From assembly GCA_013178225.1 (NCBI GenBank), contig JABLXE010000003.1, positions 348,693 to 412,692 on the forward strand: DNA of 64,000 nucleotides. The letters run 5' to 3'. Origin of the DNA: Methanotrichaceae archaeon. Its GTDB lineage: Archaea; Halobacteriota; Methanosarcinia; Methanotrichales; Methanotrichaceae. Numbering within the stretch: the first letter of the stretch is position 1; every line of letters starts with the position of its first letter. The notes beneath the pieces are model-generated. The model saw only the letters and a list, made by a program, of their open reading frames with translations, was not told the origin of the DNA and did no database searches. The position numbers and the translations under genes are program-made. This document shows, piece after piece, positions 50,900-61,619 of the stretch.

Positions 50900-50987
50900 A
50901 GCCGGCATCTGCAATCGATAGCCTGGACGGGAGATCTCTAGCAGCCGCAAAGATAAAAACCGATCAAGAGAAATATCCATCAAAGAC

Positions 50988-52037
50988 ATGCCCACCAAAC
51001 TGCGCTTAGCCACCTTCAACCTTCTGAGCCTGGACGACAGACAGGGACAGCGGCCCACCCTTGAGGAGAGAATACCGATAATGCGACCGCAGCTGGTGAG
51101 GCTTGATGCCGACATCCTGTGCCTGCAGGAGGTCTGCGGCCAGGGCCGGTCCGGAAAGCGCAGGCTGCGTGCCCTAAACCAGCTCCTGGAATGTACCCCC
51201 TACGAAGACTACCACATGGTCTCAACCAGAGAGGAAGGCAGGGGAGACGTCTTCGAAAACCACAACCTGGTGATCCTGAGCAGGTTCGAGATTCTGGAGC
51301 ACCACCAGTACATGCACGACTATGCGCCCTCCCCTCGATATCAGAAGGTGACGGCCATACCCGAAGAGCACGAGGCTCGAGAGATCTCCTGGGAGCGACC
51401 CATCCTGCACGCCACAGTAGATCTTCCCGGACGCATGACCATGGAGGTGATCAACCTTCACCTCAAATCGCGCCGGCCCACCAACATACCGGGACATAAG
51501 CTCGACGAGCGAACCTGGAAGACGGCCTCGGGCTGGGCTGAGGGCGTGTTCATCTCATCCATGAAGCGCATCGGCCAGGCTCTGGAGACCCGTATTCTGA
51601 TCGACAAGCTCTTCGACCAGGACCCCTGTGCCCTCATAGCAGTATGCGGAGACTTCAATGAAGAGTTCGACGAGGTGGCCCTGGAAGCCATCCGCGGCGA
51701 CGTCGAGAACACCGGCAACCTCGACCTGGCCATGAGGGTCATGGTCCCGACCGAACGCAACATCCCCGAGCCGGCCAGATACTCCTTCCTGCACAACGGC
51801 CGGGGAAAGATGCTGGACCACATCCTGGTCTCAAGAACGCTTCTGGCCTACTTCAACGGCTCTGAGATACATAACGAGCTTCTGCATGACGAATCCATCG
51901 TCTTCGTTCCCAGAATTTTTTATCCTGAGTCCGACCACGCACCGGTCGTGGCCAGCTTTGACATAGCCGACTCCAAAATCAAATGGGATGCAGGTCCTTA
52001 CCAGAGCTGCCCCACCTGGCGCAAGCCTGGACGCTAG
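50988..52037 (+). CDS. Endonuclease/exonuclease/phosphatase-family protein
   Basis: 349 residues of the EEP superfamily. Landmarks: LRLATFNLLSLDD, ADILCLQEVCG (Glu), VINLHLKSRRP, AVCGDFNEEFDE (Asp-x-Asn) and ESDHAPVVASFD with the catalytic Asp-His at the end. Superfamily members hydrolyse phosphodiester bonds in DNA, RNA or phospholipids; which one cannot be told. It starts 89 bases after the MFS gene. Confidence 0.88.
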   Translation: MPTKLRLATFNLLSLDDRQGQRPTLEERIPIMRPQLVRLDADILCLQEVCGQGRSGKRRLRALNQLLECTPYEDYHMVSTREEGRGDVFENHNLVILSRFEILEHHQYMHDYAPSPRYQKVTAIPEEHEAREISWERPILHATVDLPGRMTMEVINLHLKSRRPTNIPGHKLDERTWKTASGWAEGVFISSMKRIGQALETRILIDKLFDQDPCALIAVCGDFNEEFDEVALEAIRGDVENTGNLDLAMRVMVPTERNIPEPARYSFLHNGRGKMLDHILVSRTLLAYFNGSEIHNELLHDESIVFVPRIFYPESDHAPVVASFDIADSKIKWDAGPYQSCPTWRKPGR

Positions 52038-52085
52038 GGCTTTTTGCGCAAAAGAAATTAGTATTGGTATGTGAAATGGTAGCAC

Positions 52086-53210
52086 ATGAAAGAGAAGTGG
52101 CTGACGGCCCTAGGCCCGTGGGCGGAGGTCAAGCCCAGGATCACCACCGCCCTGGAATCAGGCTTTGACTGCGTCATCGTCGATCAGGAGAACGTGGCCC
52201 GGGTTCGGGAGCTGGGGGGAATTAAGGTGGCCAGCTTCGGGGCACAGCGCGAAGCCGAAGACGTAACCATCATCGGCAAGAGCGGAGAGGGCGACGGGAC
52301 TGTTCCCCTCCCTCCGGACCTGAACTCATCCCTGGACCTAGCCCTGGCCAAGAACACCTCCGGCCCCATCGCCGGCATGGTGGTAATAGCCAACAAGAAT
52401 TACGAGCAGTTCGCGGTGGAGATGGGAAAGCACGTGGACTATTTGATAGTCATAGGAACGGACTGGAAGGTCATTCCCCTGGAGAACATGATCGCCGGGC
52501 TGCAGGGAACAGACGTCCGGATAATTGCCGGCGTCAAGAGCGCAGCCGAGGCGGAGCTTGCCCTCTCCACGCTCGAGCACGGCGCCGATGGTGTGATGCT
52601 GGACAGCGCCGATCTCTCGGAGATCAAGAGAGTGGAGAAGGCGGCAGAGATTGCCGAAAGGGCTCATCTGGACCTTGAAGCGGCAACCGTTACGGCTGTT
52701 AAAGCCGTCGGCATGGGAGACCGGGTGTGCGTGGACACCGCCAGCATGATGTCGCCTGGAGAGGGGATGCTGGTCGGCTCTCAGGCCAAGGGCTTCTTCC
52801 TGGTGCACAGCGAATCCGAGGACAGCCCCTATGTCGCCGCCCGACCCTTCCGGGTCAATGCCGGAGCGGTCCACGCCTACATCAAAGTGGGAGACAAGAC
52901 CCGCTATCTATCGGAGCTGAAATCCGGAGACGAGGTGTCCATCGTCAGCAAAGACGGAGAGACCCGCTCAGCCATCGTCGGCCGCTCCAAGATCGAGAAA
53001 CGGCCCATGATACTGATCGAAGCCGAGGCCGGCGGGACTGCTCGCCTGAGCACTCTGCTTCAGAACGCCGAGACCATCAAGCTGGTGGCCCCGGGCGGAA
53101 AACCGATATCAGTGGCGGAGCTAAAGGAAGGGGACCAAGTCCTGGTGCACCTGGAGGAGAGCGCCAGACACTTCGGCATGAGCATCGAGGAGAGCATAAT
53201 CGAGAAATGA
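52086..53210 (+). CDS. aroB': 3-Dehydroquinate synthase II
   Basis: 374 residues of the archaeal DHQ synthase II, which converts the ADH made by AroA' to 3-dehydroquinate by oxidative deamination and cyclisation with NAD. Family features include [66 protein letters not shown] and [13 protein letters not shown]. Its stop overlaps the aroD start, so the two shikimate genes are coupled; aroA' is 32 kb upstream on the other strand. Confidence 0.95.
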   Translation: MKEKWLTALGPWAEVKPRITTALESGFDCVIVDQENVARVRELGGIKVASFGAQREAEDVTIIGKSGEGDGTVPLPPDLNSSLDLALAKNTSGPIAGMVVIANKNYEQFAVEMGKHVDYLIVIGTDWKVIPLENMIAGLQGTDVRIIAGVKSAAEAELALSTLEHGADGVMLDSADLSEIKRVEKAAEIAERAHLDLEAATVTAVKAVGMGDRVCVDTASMMSPGEGMLVGSQAKGFFLVHSESEDSPYVAARPFRVNAGAVHAYIKVGDKTRYLSELKSGDEVSIVSKDGETRSAIVGRSKIEKRPMILIEAEAGGTARLSTLLQNAETIKLVAPGGKPISVAELKEGDQVLVHLEESARHFGMSIEESIIEK

Positions 53211-53866
53211 GATCCAAAGGGATGAAATGCGGTATCGTGGCCTCCCTGGGAAAGGACGCCACTTCCGAACTCGAAGCCGCAGAAGATGCGGACCTGATAG
53301 AGGTGAGGCTGGATCTTGTCGGTGACGATCCTTTGGAGAGCATCAAAGGGGTGCGGAATAGGACCAAGCAACAGGTTATCGCCACCAACCGCATGGCATC
53401 CGAAGGCGGCCGATTCCAGGGACCTGAGGACGACAGAATCGAGATCCTCCGCCGGGCCTCTGAACATGCTGACTACGTGGATATCGAACTCCTGGCAGAG
53501 GGAAGAGACAAAGTGCTGAAGGAGACCAAATGCCGGACAATCGTCTCTTATCACGATTTCAAGGGCATGCCGGACAGAGACGGCCTGAGATCGATACTGA
53601 GGGAAATGGCCGGGACGGGAGCGGACATAGCCAAGATCGCTGTTACCCCTCACCGCTTAAAGGACAACCTGGAGGTCCTGGATTTCCTGCTAAAGGCCGA
53701 TATACCGCTGTGCATGATCGCCATGGGTGAGATCGGCCGTCACATCCGGGCAGTAGCCCCCATCTACGGCTCGGTCCTGACTTACGGCTACGTATCCAGC
53801 CCGACTGCTCCCGGACAGATGAAGGTCTCAGAACTCAGGCAGGCTCTGGAACTGCTGATGCCATAA
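53207..53866 (+). CDS. aroD: 3-Dehydroquinate dehydratase, type I
   Basis: 219 residues; removes water from 3-dehydroquinate through a Schiff-base lysine in AKIAVTPH. The other hallmark is [15 protein letters not shown] near the start and [11 protein letters not shown]. The ATG overlaps the aroB' stop; an ATG 15 bases later is an alternative. A longer open frame upstream in the same phase is only an overlap with aroB' and is not coding. Standard type I size. Confidence 0.93.
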   Translation: MRSKGMKCGIVASLGKDATSELEAAEDADLIEVRLDLVGDDPLESIKGVRNRTKQQVIATNRMASEGGRFQGPEDDRIEILRRASEHADYVDIELLAEGRDKVLKETKCRTIVSYHDFKGMPDRDGLRSILREMAGTGADIAKIAVTPHRLKDNLEVLDFLLKADIPLCMIAMGEIGRHIRAVAPIYGSVLTYGYVSSPTAPGQMKVSELRQALELLMP

Positions 53867-53892
53867 AAAGCATAAAAAATTATAAAGGCTAG

Positions 53893-53966
53893 CGGACCCG
53901 CCGGGATTCGAACCCGGGTCCGAGGCTCCGGAGGCCTCTATTCTATCCAGACTATACTACGAGTCC
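53893..53966 (-). tRNA. tRNA-Arg (anticodon CCG)
   Basis: A 74-nt cloverleaf on the minus strand. The acceptor stem is GGACTCG/CGGGTCC, the T arm CCGGG-TTCGAAT-CCCGG, and the anticodon arm GAGGC-CTCCGGA-GCCTC, giving the anticodon CCG (reads CGG, Arg). The discriminator base is G and no CCA is encoded. No intron. It follows rps10 on the same strand and could be co-transcribed with that operon. Confidence 0.95.
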
Positions 53967-54074
53967 ACAATCTTGCTTGCCGTATCCCCGCATCCCTGTG
54001 GCGGCAGCCTCTGCACAAAAGTATGATGAGGCAACGGGATTCTTAGGCAAAAAGAAGTCCCGCGAGCCCAAAGC

Positions 54075-54383
54075 TTAGCTTTCGAGCACTATCTCGATGT
54101 TCACGTTCTTGGGAACCTGGATCCTCATGAGCTGGCGCAGAGCGCGCTCATCGGCATCCAGATCTATGAGCCTCTTATGAACCCTCATCTCCCAGTGATC
54201 CCAGGTTGCTGATCCCTCGCCGTCAGGGCTCTTCCTGCAGGGAACGACCATCTTCTTGGTGGGCAGTGGTATGGGCCCAGCCATGTGTACGCCCGTCCTC
54301 TGGGCAATCCCCTTGACCTGGCTGCAAATGTCGTCCAGCATCAGGGGGTTAGTGCCGGAGAGCCGAATTCTCGCTTTCTGCAT
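54075..54383 (-). CDS. rps10: 30S ribosomal protein S10
   Basis: 102 residues of archaeal S10: [25 protein letters not shown], then [28 protein letters not shown] and the C-terminal [19 protein letters not shown]. The frame is open for a further 30 codons upstream, but the family start is the ATG at 54383. It follows EF-1alpha by 25 bases; the order EF-2, EF-1alpha, S10 is the archaeal str-operon tail. Confidence 0.96.
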   Translation of the reverse strand: MQKARIRLSGTNPLMLDDICSQVKGIAQRTGVHMAGPIPLPTKKMVVPCRKSPDGEGSATWDHWEMRVHKRLIDLDADERALRQLMRIQVPKNVNIEIVLES

Positions 54384-54408
54384 AACTTCAACACCGAAAA
54401 AAGTGAGA

Positions 54409-55683
54409 TTATCGCGGCACAACGTCCATGCACATGCCGGCCGCGATCGTCTGACCCATATCTCGGATGGCAAACCTTCCGAGCTGCGGGATCTCCTTTA
54501 CCTTCTCGATGACCATGGGCTTGGATGGAGTGACCATGATGATGGCCGCATCTCCAGCCTTGATGAAGGCAGGATTCTGTTCCTTTACCGACCCGGTCCT
54601 TGGGTCCAGCTTGGCCAATATCTCGGTCACCGTACAGGCTACCTGAGCGGTATGGCAGTGGAAGACCGGAGTGTAACCGACCGATATGGCGCTGGGGTGC
54701 TGCAAGACCACGATCTGGGCCTTGAACTCCTTGGCCACAGTTGGGGGCTTCTCCACGTGTCCGCACACATCGCCGCGACGGATGTCCTTCTTGGATACAC
54801 CGCGAACGTTCCAGCCGATGTTGTCTCCGGGGCCGGCCTCGGGTGCCTCTTCATGATGCATCTCGATGGACTTGACCTCGCCGACCACGTTTGCGGGCTG
54901 GAAGATGATCTTATCGTTCTTCTTCATGACGCCGGTCTCAACGCGTCCCACGGGCACGGTTCCTACGCCGGAGATGGTGTAGACGTCCTGAACGGGCACG
55001 CGAAGCGGCAGGTTGGTGGGCTTCTGGGGCTCCTTGATGTTGTTCATGGCCTCCAGCATGGTCGGTCCCTTGTACCAGGAAGTGTTGTCGCTCTTCTTGA
55101 CGATGTTGTCTCCCTCATAGGCAGAGACGGGTATGAAGGGAATCTCCTCTACCTTGAACCCAACCATTCTCAGCAGCTTTCCTACCTCGTCCTTGACCTC
55201 ATTGTATCTCTTCTCGTCGTAGGGCGGGGTGGTGGCGTCCATCTTGTTGACGGCCACGATCAGCTGGCTGACGCCGAGAGTCCTGGACAGGAAGACGTGC
55301 TCCCTGGTCTGGGCCATGACGCCGTCGGGGGCGGCCACTACCAGAACCGCGGCATCTGCCTGGCTGGCTCCGGTGATCATGTTCTTGATGAAGTCCCGGT
55401 GTCCGGGGCAGTCCACTACCGTAAAGTAGTACTTGTCGGTATCGAAACGCTGGTGAGCGATGTCGATTGTGACGCCTCTTTCGCGCTCTTCCTTCAGGCT
55501 GTCCATTACCCAGGCAAACTCGAAAGTAGCTTTGCCCTTTGCGGATGCCTCTTTTCTGTACTCGTCGATGACGTGCTGATCGACAGCACCTGTCTCATAC
55601 ATCGTCCGTCCTACTAGCGTTGACTTTCCATGGTCAACGTGACCGATGAATGCTAGATTGAGGTGTGGCTTTTGCTGTGCCAT
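54409..55683 (-). CDS. tuf: Translation elongation factor EF-1 alpha
   Basis: 424 residues that deliver aminoacyl-tRNA to the ribosome. GTPase motifs: [18 protein letters not shown] and NKMD; then the EF-1alpha barrels with [15 protein letters not shown] and VPR at the end. Complete and standard in length. Preceded by EF-2 with an 84-base gap. Confidence 0.98.
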   Translation of the reverse strand: MAQQKPHLNLAFIGHVDHGKSTLVGRTMYETGAVDQHVIDEYRKEASAKGKATFEFAWVMDSLKEERERGVTIDIAHQRFDTDKYYFTVVDCPGHRDFIKNMITGASQADAAVLVVAAPDGVMAQTREHVFLSRTLGVSQLIVAVNKMDATTPPYDEKRYNEVKDEVGKLLRMVGFKVEEIPFIPVSAYEGDNIVKKSDNTSWYKGPTMLEAMNNIKEPQKPTNLPLRVPVQDVYTISGVGTVPVGRVETGVMKKNDKIIFQPANVVGEVKSIEMHHEEAPEAGPGDNIGWNVRGVSKKDIRRGDVCGHVEKPPTVAKEFKAQIVVLQHPSAISVGYTPVFHCHTAQVACTVTEILAKLDPRTGSVKEQNPAFIKAGDAAIIMVTPSKPMVIEKVKEIPQLGRFAIRDMGQTIAAGMCMDVVPR

Positions 55684-55767
55684 TTTCTATCTCCTCCAAT
55701 AAGCGTTCTCCATTTTCCGTATTTCTCTTCTGTGCTTAAAGTTTTTCCAAAGGCGCTTGCTGGGACA

Positions 55768-57960
55768 TTACGCCTTCAGGTAATCGCTAGGTTTGGGCAT
55801 CTCAGGCTTGAGGCCCTTCCTGGTGCGTATCTGCTTGACAGTTTCCAGGAGCAGGTTGGTCGGAAGTGACTCAAAGCCTGCAAACTCGGTGGACCACAGA
55901 GCCCTGCCTTCGGTCGCAGACCGGATGGCTCCGGAGAATCCGAACATCTGGGATACCGGCATCTTGGACTTGATGATGATCATGTCACCCTCAGTATCCA
56001 TGCTCAATATTGCGCCCCGGCGTCCTTGGATTTCAGACATAGCTCCTCCCATTTGATCCTGAGGCACCTGTATATAGACATTCTGGAAGGGCTCGAGCAG
56101 AGTGGGATCAGCCATAAGTACCCCGGCCTGCACCGCCTGTCTCACAGCAGGTATGACCTGAGCGGGGCCGCGGTGAACGGCATCCTCGTGCAGCTTGACA
56201 TCGACCAGCCGGGCCTTGACGCCCTGCACCGGCTCACGGGAGATGGGGCCGTTTCTGAGAGCCTCTTCGAATCCCTCCAGGATCAGCTCCATGGTCTCAC
56301 GCAGGTACTGGATACCTTTGGTCATGTTGAGGAGCATGTTGGTCCCGAAGACGCCGGCAATGTTTCTGGCCTCATCCTTGTCCATGCCACCATCCAGCAA
56401 GATCTTCCTGCGTTCCAGCTCCTCCATCTTCATGTTGATCTTGCCCTCTCTGAGGGCCTCGACCACACCGGGCTCCAGAGGCTCGAACTCGATGTAGAAG
56501 CGGTTGTGATGGTTGGGGGATTTGCCCTCTACCGGGCCGGCGCGGCCGTTGATGGACTCGCGGTACACGACGATTGGCGGCGAGGTCTTGATCTCCACGC
56601 CCTTGTCGCGCTGAATTCTGAAGGCCACGATCTCCAGGTGCAGCTCGCCCATTCCGGCCATCAGGTGCTCGCCGGTCTCCTCATTGATGGTGATTTGCAG
56701 AGTGGGGTCCTCTTTTCCTACCTGGCGCAACACTTCCACCAATTTGGGCAGGTCGCGCATGTTCTTGGCCTCGACAGCCACAGTCATAACCGGCTCGGAG
56801 ACATGCTTGATGACTTCAAAGGGCGTCATGCCGGACTCGGTAGATACCGTGGACCCGACTATGGCGTCCCGCAGGCCAGTGACGGCTGCAATGTTTCCAG
56901 CCGGTACGCGATCAACCTCCACCCTTTCCGCACCCATGACGATTCCCGTCTGCTGAATGCGATTGGTATCGGCTATGCCTGATACGTGCAGCTCCATTCC
57001 CCGCTCCAGAGTGCCGGAGAAGAGCCTACCGGTTGCCACCTCGCCCGCGTGGGGATCGACCTTAACTTTGGTGATCATGAAGGCCACGGGCCCGTTAGGA
57101 TCACAGGAAGCCATGGCCTTGCCCACAGAACTTCCCCAATCGCCATTCCAGATGACCTTGACCCTTTCCTTCTGGGCTTCGATGGGACTGGGAAGGAACT
57201 TGACCACCATGTCGTTTACGGCTATGTATAGCGGAACCTTCTCCGCCAGCTCCTTCATCTTTCCGTCCCGGCAATGCTCGAAGACCTGATCAAAACCGAT
57301 GCCAGTCTTCTTCATCTGGGGAACGCTGATGGCCCAGTTATAAAGGGCAGATCCGAAGGCCACGGTTCCGTTGGCTGCGTCTACCTTCCAGCCGGCCTTG
57401 TACTTCTCCTCGTTCATGCCGCGGATCAGCTTGTTGACGTTGTCGATGACCTTGCCCAGCCGGACGGCCATGTCCTTCTTCTCGACTTTCAGCTCGTTGA
57501 TCATGCGGTCTACTTTATTGACGAACAGAACCGGTCGAACACCCTCACGCAGAGCCTGTCTGAGCACGGTCTCGGTCTGGGGCATAGCGCCCTCTACGGC
57601 ATCTACGACCACAATTGCGCCGTCGACAGCACGCATAGCCCTGGTGACGTCTCCTCCGAAGTCCACGTGGCCTGGAGTGTCGATCATATTGATGAGATAC
57701 TCTTTCCCGTCGACCTCATGCACCATGGATACGTTGGCGGCATCGATGGTGATTCCCCGCGCCTGCTCCAGGGGATCGAAGTCCATGAAGAGCTGCCTTC
57801 CGGCCAGGTCCATGGAGATCATGCCCGCTCCTCCCAGGAGGTTGTCTGAGAGAGTGGTTTTTCCGTGATCGATATGCGCCACGATTCCGATGTTCCTGAT
57901 TTTATCAGGTTTATCCATCAGAGTCGTTACTCGCTCAACTATCTTCTTCCTCTTGCCCAT
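55768..57960 (-). CDS. fusA: Translation elongation factor EF-2
   Basis: 730 residues; translocates the ribosome. GTPase motifs [22 protein letters not shown] and NKVDRM; domain III-V signatures include [10 protein letters not shown], and the diphthamide loop is present as [24 protein letters not shown]. Length is normal. It heads this truncated str operon: S12 and S7, usually upstream of fusA in archaea, are not here. A TATA box lies about 70 bases upstream. Confidence 0.98.
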   Translation of the reverse strand: MGKRKKIVERVTTLMDKPDKIRNIGIVAHIDHGKTTLSDNLLGGAGMISMDLAGRQLFMDFDPLEQARGITIDAANVSMVHEVDGKEYLINMIDTPGHVDFGGDVTRAMRAVDGAIVVVDAVEGAMPQTETVLRQALREGVRPVLFVNKVDRMINELKVEKKDMAVRLGKVIDNVNKLIRGMNEEKYKAGWKVDAANGTVAFGSALYNWAISVPQMKKTGIGFDQVFEHCRDGKMKELAEKVPLYIAVNDMVVKFLPSPIEAQKERVKVIWNGDWGSSVGKAMASCDPNGPVAFMITKVKVDPHAGEVATGRLFSGTLERGMELHVSGIADTNRIQQTGIVMGAERVEVDRVPAGNIAAVTGLRDAIVGSTVSTESGMTPFEVIKHVSEPVMTVAVEAKNMRDLPKLVEVLRQVGKEDPTLQITINEETGEHLMAGMGELHLEIVAFRIQRDKGVEIKTSPPIVVYRESINGRAGPVEGKSPNHHNRFYIEFEPLEPGVVEALREGKINMKMEELERRKILLDGGMDKDEARNIAGVFGTNMLLNMTKGIQYLRETMELILEGFEEALRNGPISREPVQGVKARLVDVKLHEDAVHRGPAQVIPAVRQAVQAGVLMADPTLLEPFQNVYIQVPQDQMGGAMSEIQGRRGAILSMDTEGDMIIIKSKMPVSQMFGFSGAIRSATEGRALWSTEFAGFESLPTNLLLETVKQIRTRKGLKPEMPKPSDYLKA

Positions 57961-58028
57961 ATTACGCCTCGCGAACCTTGAGATGAAGGTATAAATCCAA
58001 ATTAGGACTCAGAATCCTAGGATTCAAC

Positions 58029-58038
58029 CTATATAAGC
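58029..58038 (-). promoter_or_regulatory. TATA box of the EF-2/EF-1alpha/S10 operon
   Basis: Read on the minus strand, GCTTATATAG at 58029-58038 lies about 70 bases before the EF-2 start at 57960 and predicts a leader of about 45 bases. The rest of the 340-bp gap to aspartate kinase (on the plus strand) has homopolymeric C/T runs (58145-58170) and no gene. Confidence 0.5.
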
Positions 58039-58303
58039 CTTCGGCCATCCCAGAGCGATTGCCGCCATTGGTAATGCTTCCCGGCAGCAGCACTGAAAAA
58101 TCGTTCCTGGACGAAAAAGCGACGCTCAGAAGGCACCAGGACATTTTGCCCCCCCCGTTTTTTCATTTTTGCCCGCGCCATCACACCATATACAATAATA
58201 TAATGAGTTGTCCAGTGCACTCATAGCGCCACCTGAAGAAGAAAATATAATTTTATGGATAAAGCTTAAATCAAAGAGGTAATAGCTTTGCAGGGTTTTC
58301 ACG

Positions 58304-59698
58304 ATGGCGCGCTTGATAATGAAATTTGGCGGAGTTTCAGTGGCAGACGGCCAGAGGCTCAGGCACGTTGGAGATTTGGTCAAACACTTCAACCGCGACA
58401 ACGAGATAATTCTGGTGACCTCGGCTCTGCAAGGGGTTACAGACTCGCTGCTGGAATGCGCCCGCATGGCGGCCACTGAAGGAAATGTGGCAGAAGTAAT
58501 AGAGTTCATCGAAAGGCTCACCGACAGACACAACCAGGCCATAGATGAGGCCATTCAGAATCCGGAGATCGCAAAGGAGGTAAAAGCCGTTGTGGGGGAG
58601 AGGATTAACGAGCTGGAGAAGGCCTACATCGGAATATGCTACCTGGGAGAGCTTACTTTACGCTCTCTGGACTACATCTCCAGCTACGGAGAACAGCTGG
58701 CCGCACCGATACTTTCCGGAGTTCTGAGGGACATGGGCATTGAATCTGCGCACTTCACCGGAGCTGACGCAGGGATCGTCACCAACAGCGATTATGGAGA
58801 CTCCCGGCCTCTGGAGAGGACCTACGACCTCATACCGCAGAAGATGCTGCCCATAAAGGGAGTGCCGGTGGTGACCGGGTTCATAGCCAAGGACGAGAAA
58901 GGGACCATTACCACCCTGGGGCGCGGCGGATCGGACCTCTCGGCCTCGCTGATCGGCGCGGCACTGGACGCCGATGAGATCTGGTTCTGGAAAGAGACCT
59001 CCGGAGTCATGACCACCGACCCCAAGATGGTGCCTGAGGCCAAGCCCATACCCAGCATATCCTACCGGGAGGCCATGGAGCTGTCCTACTTCGGGGCAAA
59101 GGTGCTGCACCCGAGGGCAATTGAGCCGGCCATCAGAAAGGGCATTCCGGTGAGGGTGAAGTGCACCTTTGATCCGGACAGCCCGGGAACTCAGATCGTT
59201 CACGACGATGTGCAGAAAGAGGACGTCATCAAGGCGGTGACTGTTCATAAGAACGTGGCCCTGCTGAACATATCCGGAGCGGGCATGATCGGCACGCCCG
59301 GCGTGGCAGCTCGGGCCTTCACCGCTCTGGCCAGAGCGGGGATCAACATCATAATGATCAGCCAGGGCTCGTCTGAGGCCAGCATATCCTTGCTAATCGA
59401 GGAAAAACAACTGGAGAAGGCCGAGGATGCCCTGAGGGCGGAGTTTCCACGAGACCTGGTCAAGGAGATCTCTCACAACAGCGACGTGTGCGCCCTGGCC
59501 GTGGTCGGGGCCGGCATGGCCGGAACGCCCGGAGTGGCTGCGCGGGTGTTCAAGGCCATGGGAGGGGCCAGGATTAACGTGCTGATGATCAGCCAGGGCT
59601 CCAGCGAGCACAACATATCGTTCGTGGTCAGCCGCAAGGACGGCGAGCATGCGGTCCGGGAGCTGCATCGCGAGTTCGGGCTGGGTGGCGAGGCATGA
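58304..59698 (+). CDS. lysC: Aspartate kinase
   Basis: 464 residues; phosphorylates L-aspartate, the first step to Lys, Thr, Met and to aspartate semialdehyde for ADH synthase. The kinase signature KFGGVSVADGQRL is at the N-terminus. Two ACT domains fill residues about 310-460 (LLNISGAGMIGTPGVAARAF and VVGAGMAGTPGVAARVFKAMG), each with the typical SQGSSE loop, so feedback inhibition is expected. Its stop overlaps the purM start. Confidence 0.96.
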   Translation: MARLIMKFGGVSVADGQRLRHVGDLVKHFNRDNEIILVTSALQGVTDSLLECARMAATEGNVAEVIEFIERLTDRHNQAIDEAIQNPEIAKEVKAVVGERINELEKAYIGICYLGELTLRSLDYISSYGEQLAAPILSGVLRDMGIESAHFTGADAGIVTNSDYGDSRPLERTYDLIPQKMLPIKGVPVVTGFIAKDEKGTITTLGRGGSDLSASLIGAALDADEIWFWKETSGVMTTDPKMVPEAKPIPSISYREAMELSYFGAKVLHPRAIEPAIRKGIPVRVKCTFDPDSPGTQIVHDDVQKEDVIKAVTVHKNVALLNISGAGMIGTPGVAARAFTALARAGINIIMISQGSSEASISLLIEEKQLEKAEDALRAEFPRDLVKEISHNSDVCALAVVGAGMAGTPGVAARVFKAMGGARINVLMISQGSSEHNISFVVSRKDGEHAVRELHREFGLGGEA

Positions 59699-60690
59699 GA
59701 CGGCTCACCTACGCCGAATCCGGAGTGGACATTCACGCTGAGAACCGCTCCATAGATGCCATGAAGGCGGTGCTGACGACCCGCAGGACGGGATTCGGCG
59801 CGCCCATGACCGATATCGGCCACTATGCCGGCCTGCTGGACATGGGGACCTTCGCCCTGGCCATGACCACCGACGGCGTGGGCTCGAAGGTTCTGATCGC
59901 CAACGCCATTGCCAAGTGGGACACGGTGGGAATCGACTGCATCGCCATGAACGTAAACGACCTACTGGCCATCGGAGCCGAGCCCATCGCCTTCGTGGAT
60001 TACCTGGCGGTGGAGAAGGTAGACCCGGAGCGTGCGGCGCAGATCGCCATCGGTCTAAAGAGAGGCGCCGAGATCTCCAACATGACCATCGTCGGAGGCG
60101 AGACGGCATCTTTGCCGGAGATAATCCGGGGCTTCGATCTAGCCGGAACGGCCATCGGAGTGGTGGACAAGGACAAGGTCATCACCGGCGAGAAGATCCA
60201 GGTGGGCGACGTGCTGGTGGGTGTTCCCAGCAGCGGGCTGCACAGCAACGGCTACACTCTGGCCCGGAGGATCGTGGCCGAGTCGCAGTACACCTATTTA
60301 GACAAGATGCCAGGCTCGGATAAGAGCATAGGCGAGGAGCTGCTGGAGCCGACCAGAATCTACATGGAGATCCTGGAGATGGCAGAGCAGTGCGATGTGC
60401 ACGGCCTGGCGCACATAACCGGCTCGGGGCTCCTGAAGCTTCACCGCATAACCGGCTTCGGCTTCGAGATCACCGATCCGCTGGAGCCGCAGCCCGTCTT
60501 CAGGTTCCTGCAGGAGCAGGGAAACGTGGACGATGCCGAGATGTACCGCACCTTCAACATGGGCACCGGCATGATCGTGGTGCTGCCTGAAGACGGTGCA
60601 AAGGAGGCCTGCCGGATCATGGGGCCGGGATCAAAGGTCATCGGATCCATCGTAAAAGAGGGGCTGAAAGCCGGGAAGCTGGAGCTTTAA
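59695..60690 (+). CDS. purM: Phosphoribosylformylglycinamidine cyclo-ligase (AIR synthetase)
   Basis: 331 residues; ATP-dependent closure of the imidazole ring in purine synthesis. The PurM signature is LAMTTDGVGSKVLIAN with GIDCIAMNVNDLLAIGAEPIAFVDYLA, and TIVGGETASLPEII follows. The C-terminal half has HITGSGLLKLHRI. Complete and coupled by a 4-base overlap with aspartate kinase; no pathway link between the two is known. Confidence 0.96.
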   Translation: MRRLTYAESGVDIHAENRSIDAMKAVLTTRRTGFGAPMTDIGHYAGLLDMGTFALAMTTDGVGSKVLIANAIAKWDTVGIDCIAMNVNDLLAIGAEPIAFVDYLAVEKVDPERAAQIAIGLKRGAEISNMTIVGGETASLPEIIRGFDLAGTAIGVVDKDKVITGEKIQVGDVLVGVPSSGLHSNGYTLARRIVAESQYTYLDKMPGSDKSIGEELLEPTRIYMEILEMAEQCDVHGLAHITGSGLLKLHRITGFGFEITDPLEPQPVFRFLQEQGNVDDAEMYRTFNMGTGMIVVLPEDGAKEACRIMGPGSKVIGSIVKEGLKAGKLEL

Positions 60691-60730
60691 GGACAGTAAC
60701 AGTAGAAAGGGCGAAGGGCAGAGGATGGGT

Positions 60731-61519
60731 CTACTGCCCGGAGGCGGCTGCCTCGGGCTTTGCCCCCTCGCCGAACATTTTTTCCAGCTTTTCTTTGATT
60801 ACTTTGATGGACTCCACCGCCGGGCCGCCCACGTCGATTGGAGCTTTTCCGGCCAAATCGGCCTCAATCAGGTTGCGGTCGTAGGGAATGACTCCCAGGA
60901 TGGGAATTCCCATCTCGTCCATCTTCGCCTTGACCGGACCGGGATCGTCGGTCTTGTTGATCACTGCGAAGTAGCGTGAAATCCCGATCTGCTCGCCGAG
61001 CTGTTTGATCCTCTCCACGGTCTCAATGGACCTCATTCCGGGCTCGACCACGGCGATCATGGCGTCCACGCCCCGGGCGGTTCCGCGGCCCAGATGCTCG
61101 ATTCCCGCCTCCATGTCCAGGATCACCACTTCCTTTTCCCGGGTTATGACATGTCTTAGCAGGGCTTTGACAAAGGCATTGGCAGGACACATGCAGCCCG
61201 AGCCTCCGGAGTCGATGGTTCCCATGACCACCAGCTTCACGTTGTCCGGTCCGGCGCAGCCGCACATCTGCACCACATCGTCCACCTTGGGGTTGAGCTT
61301 GAACATGCCCATGGGCATTCCGGCCCGCTCCTGGACCATCTCTCTGTGCTCAGTAACGGGCTTGGGAAGGGGCTTGATTCCGAGCGAAGAGCCCAGGTTC
61401 ATGCTGGGGTCGACATCGATGGCGAGTACATTATAGCCGTCTCGGGCGAAGAGCCTGGCCAGGGTGCCGGCCAGAGTGGTCTTGCCGACGCCTCCTTTTC
61501 CGGATATTGCAATCTTCAT
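60731..61519 (-). CDS. cooC: CooC-type CO dehydrogenase maturation ATPase
   Basis: 262 residues of the MinD/ParA P-loop class. It has the deviant Walker A KGGVGKTTL and the CooC pattern with CGCAGPDNVKL and SGCMCPANAF: the Cys pairs that bind nickel. CooC inserts Ni into CO dehydrogenase; aceticlastic methanogens use CODH/ACS to cleave acetyl-CoA, so this is a marker of that lifestyle. The CODH genes are outside the window. Divergent from the reductase gene. Confidence 0.9.
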   Translation of the reverse strand: MKIAISGKGGVGKTTLAGTLARLFARDGYNVLAIDVDPSMNLGSSLGIKPLPKPVTEHREMVQERAGMPMGMFKLNPKVDDVVQMCGCAGPDNVKLVVMGTIDSGGSGCMCPANAFVKALLRHVITREKEVVILDMEAGIEHLGRGTARGVDAMIAVVEPGMRSIETVERIKQLGEQIGISRYFAVINKTDDPGPVKAKMDEMGIPILGVIPYDRNLIEADLAGKAPIDVGGPAVESIKVIKEKLEKMFGEGAKPEAAASGQ

Positions 61520-61619
61520 CTCTTGAAACCTCGCGGGAATGGACGTATCTTAATTCTGACGTGTATGTTTATATTGCTTCTGATTGAATATATAGTGAAA
61601 TGCATAGTGAGGTGCTGGG

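Noticed and set aside
52727..53206. A 160-codon N-terminal extension of aroD
   Set aside because: It overlaps aroB' in another frame and is Arg-rich; type I dehydratases are about 220 residues, matching the ATG at 53207.
54256..55617. A 453-codon plus-strand open frame opposite S10/EF-1alpha
   Set aside because: Antisense shadow of two highly conserved genes; protein is His/Leu/Gly-rich low-complexity translation.
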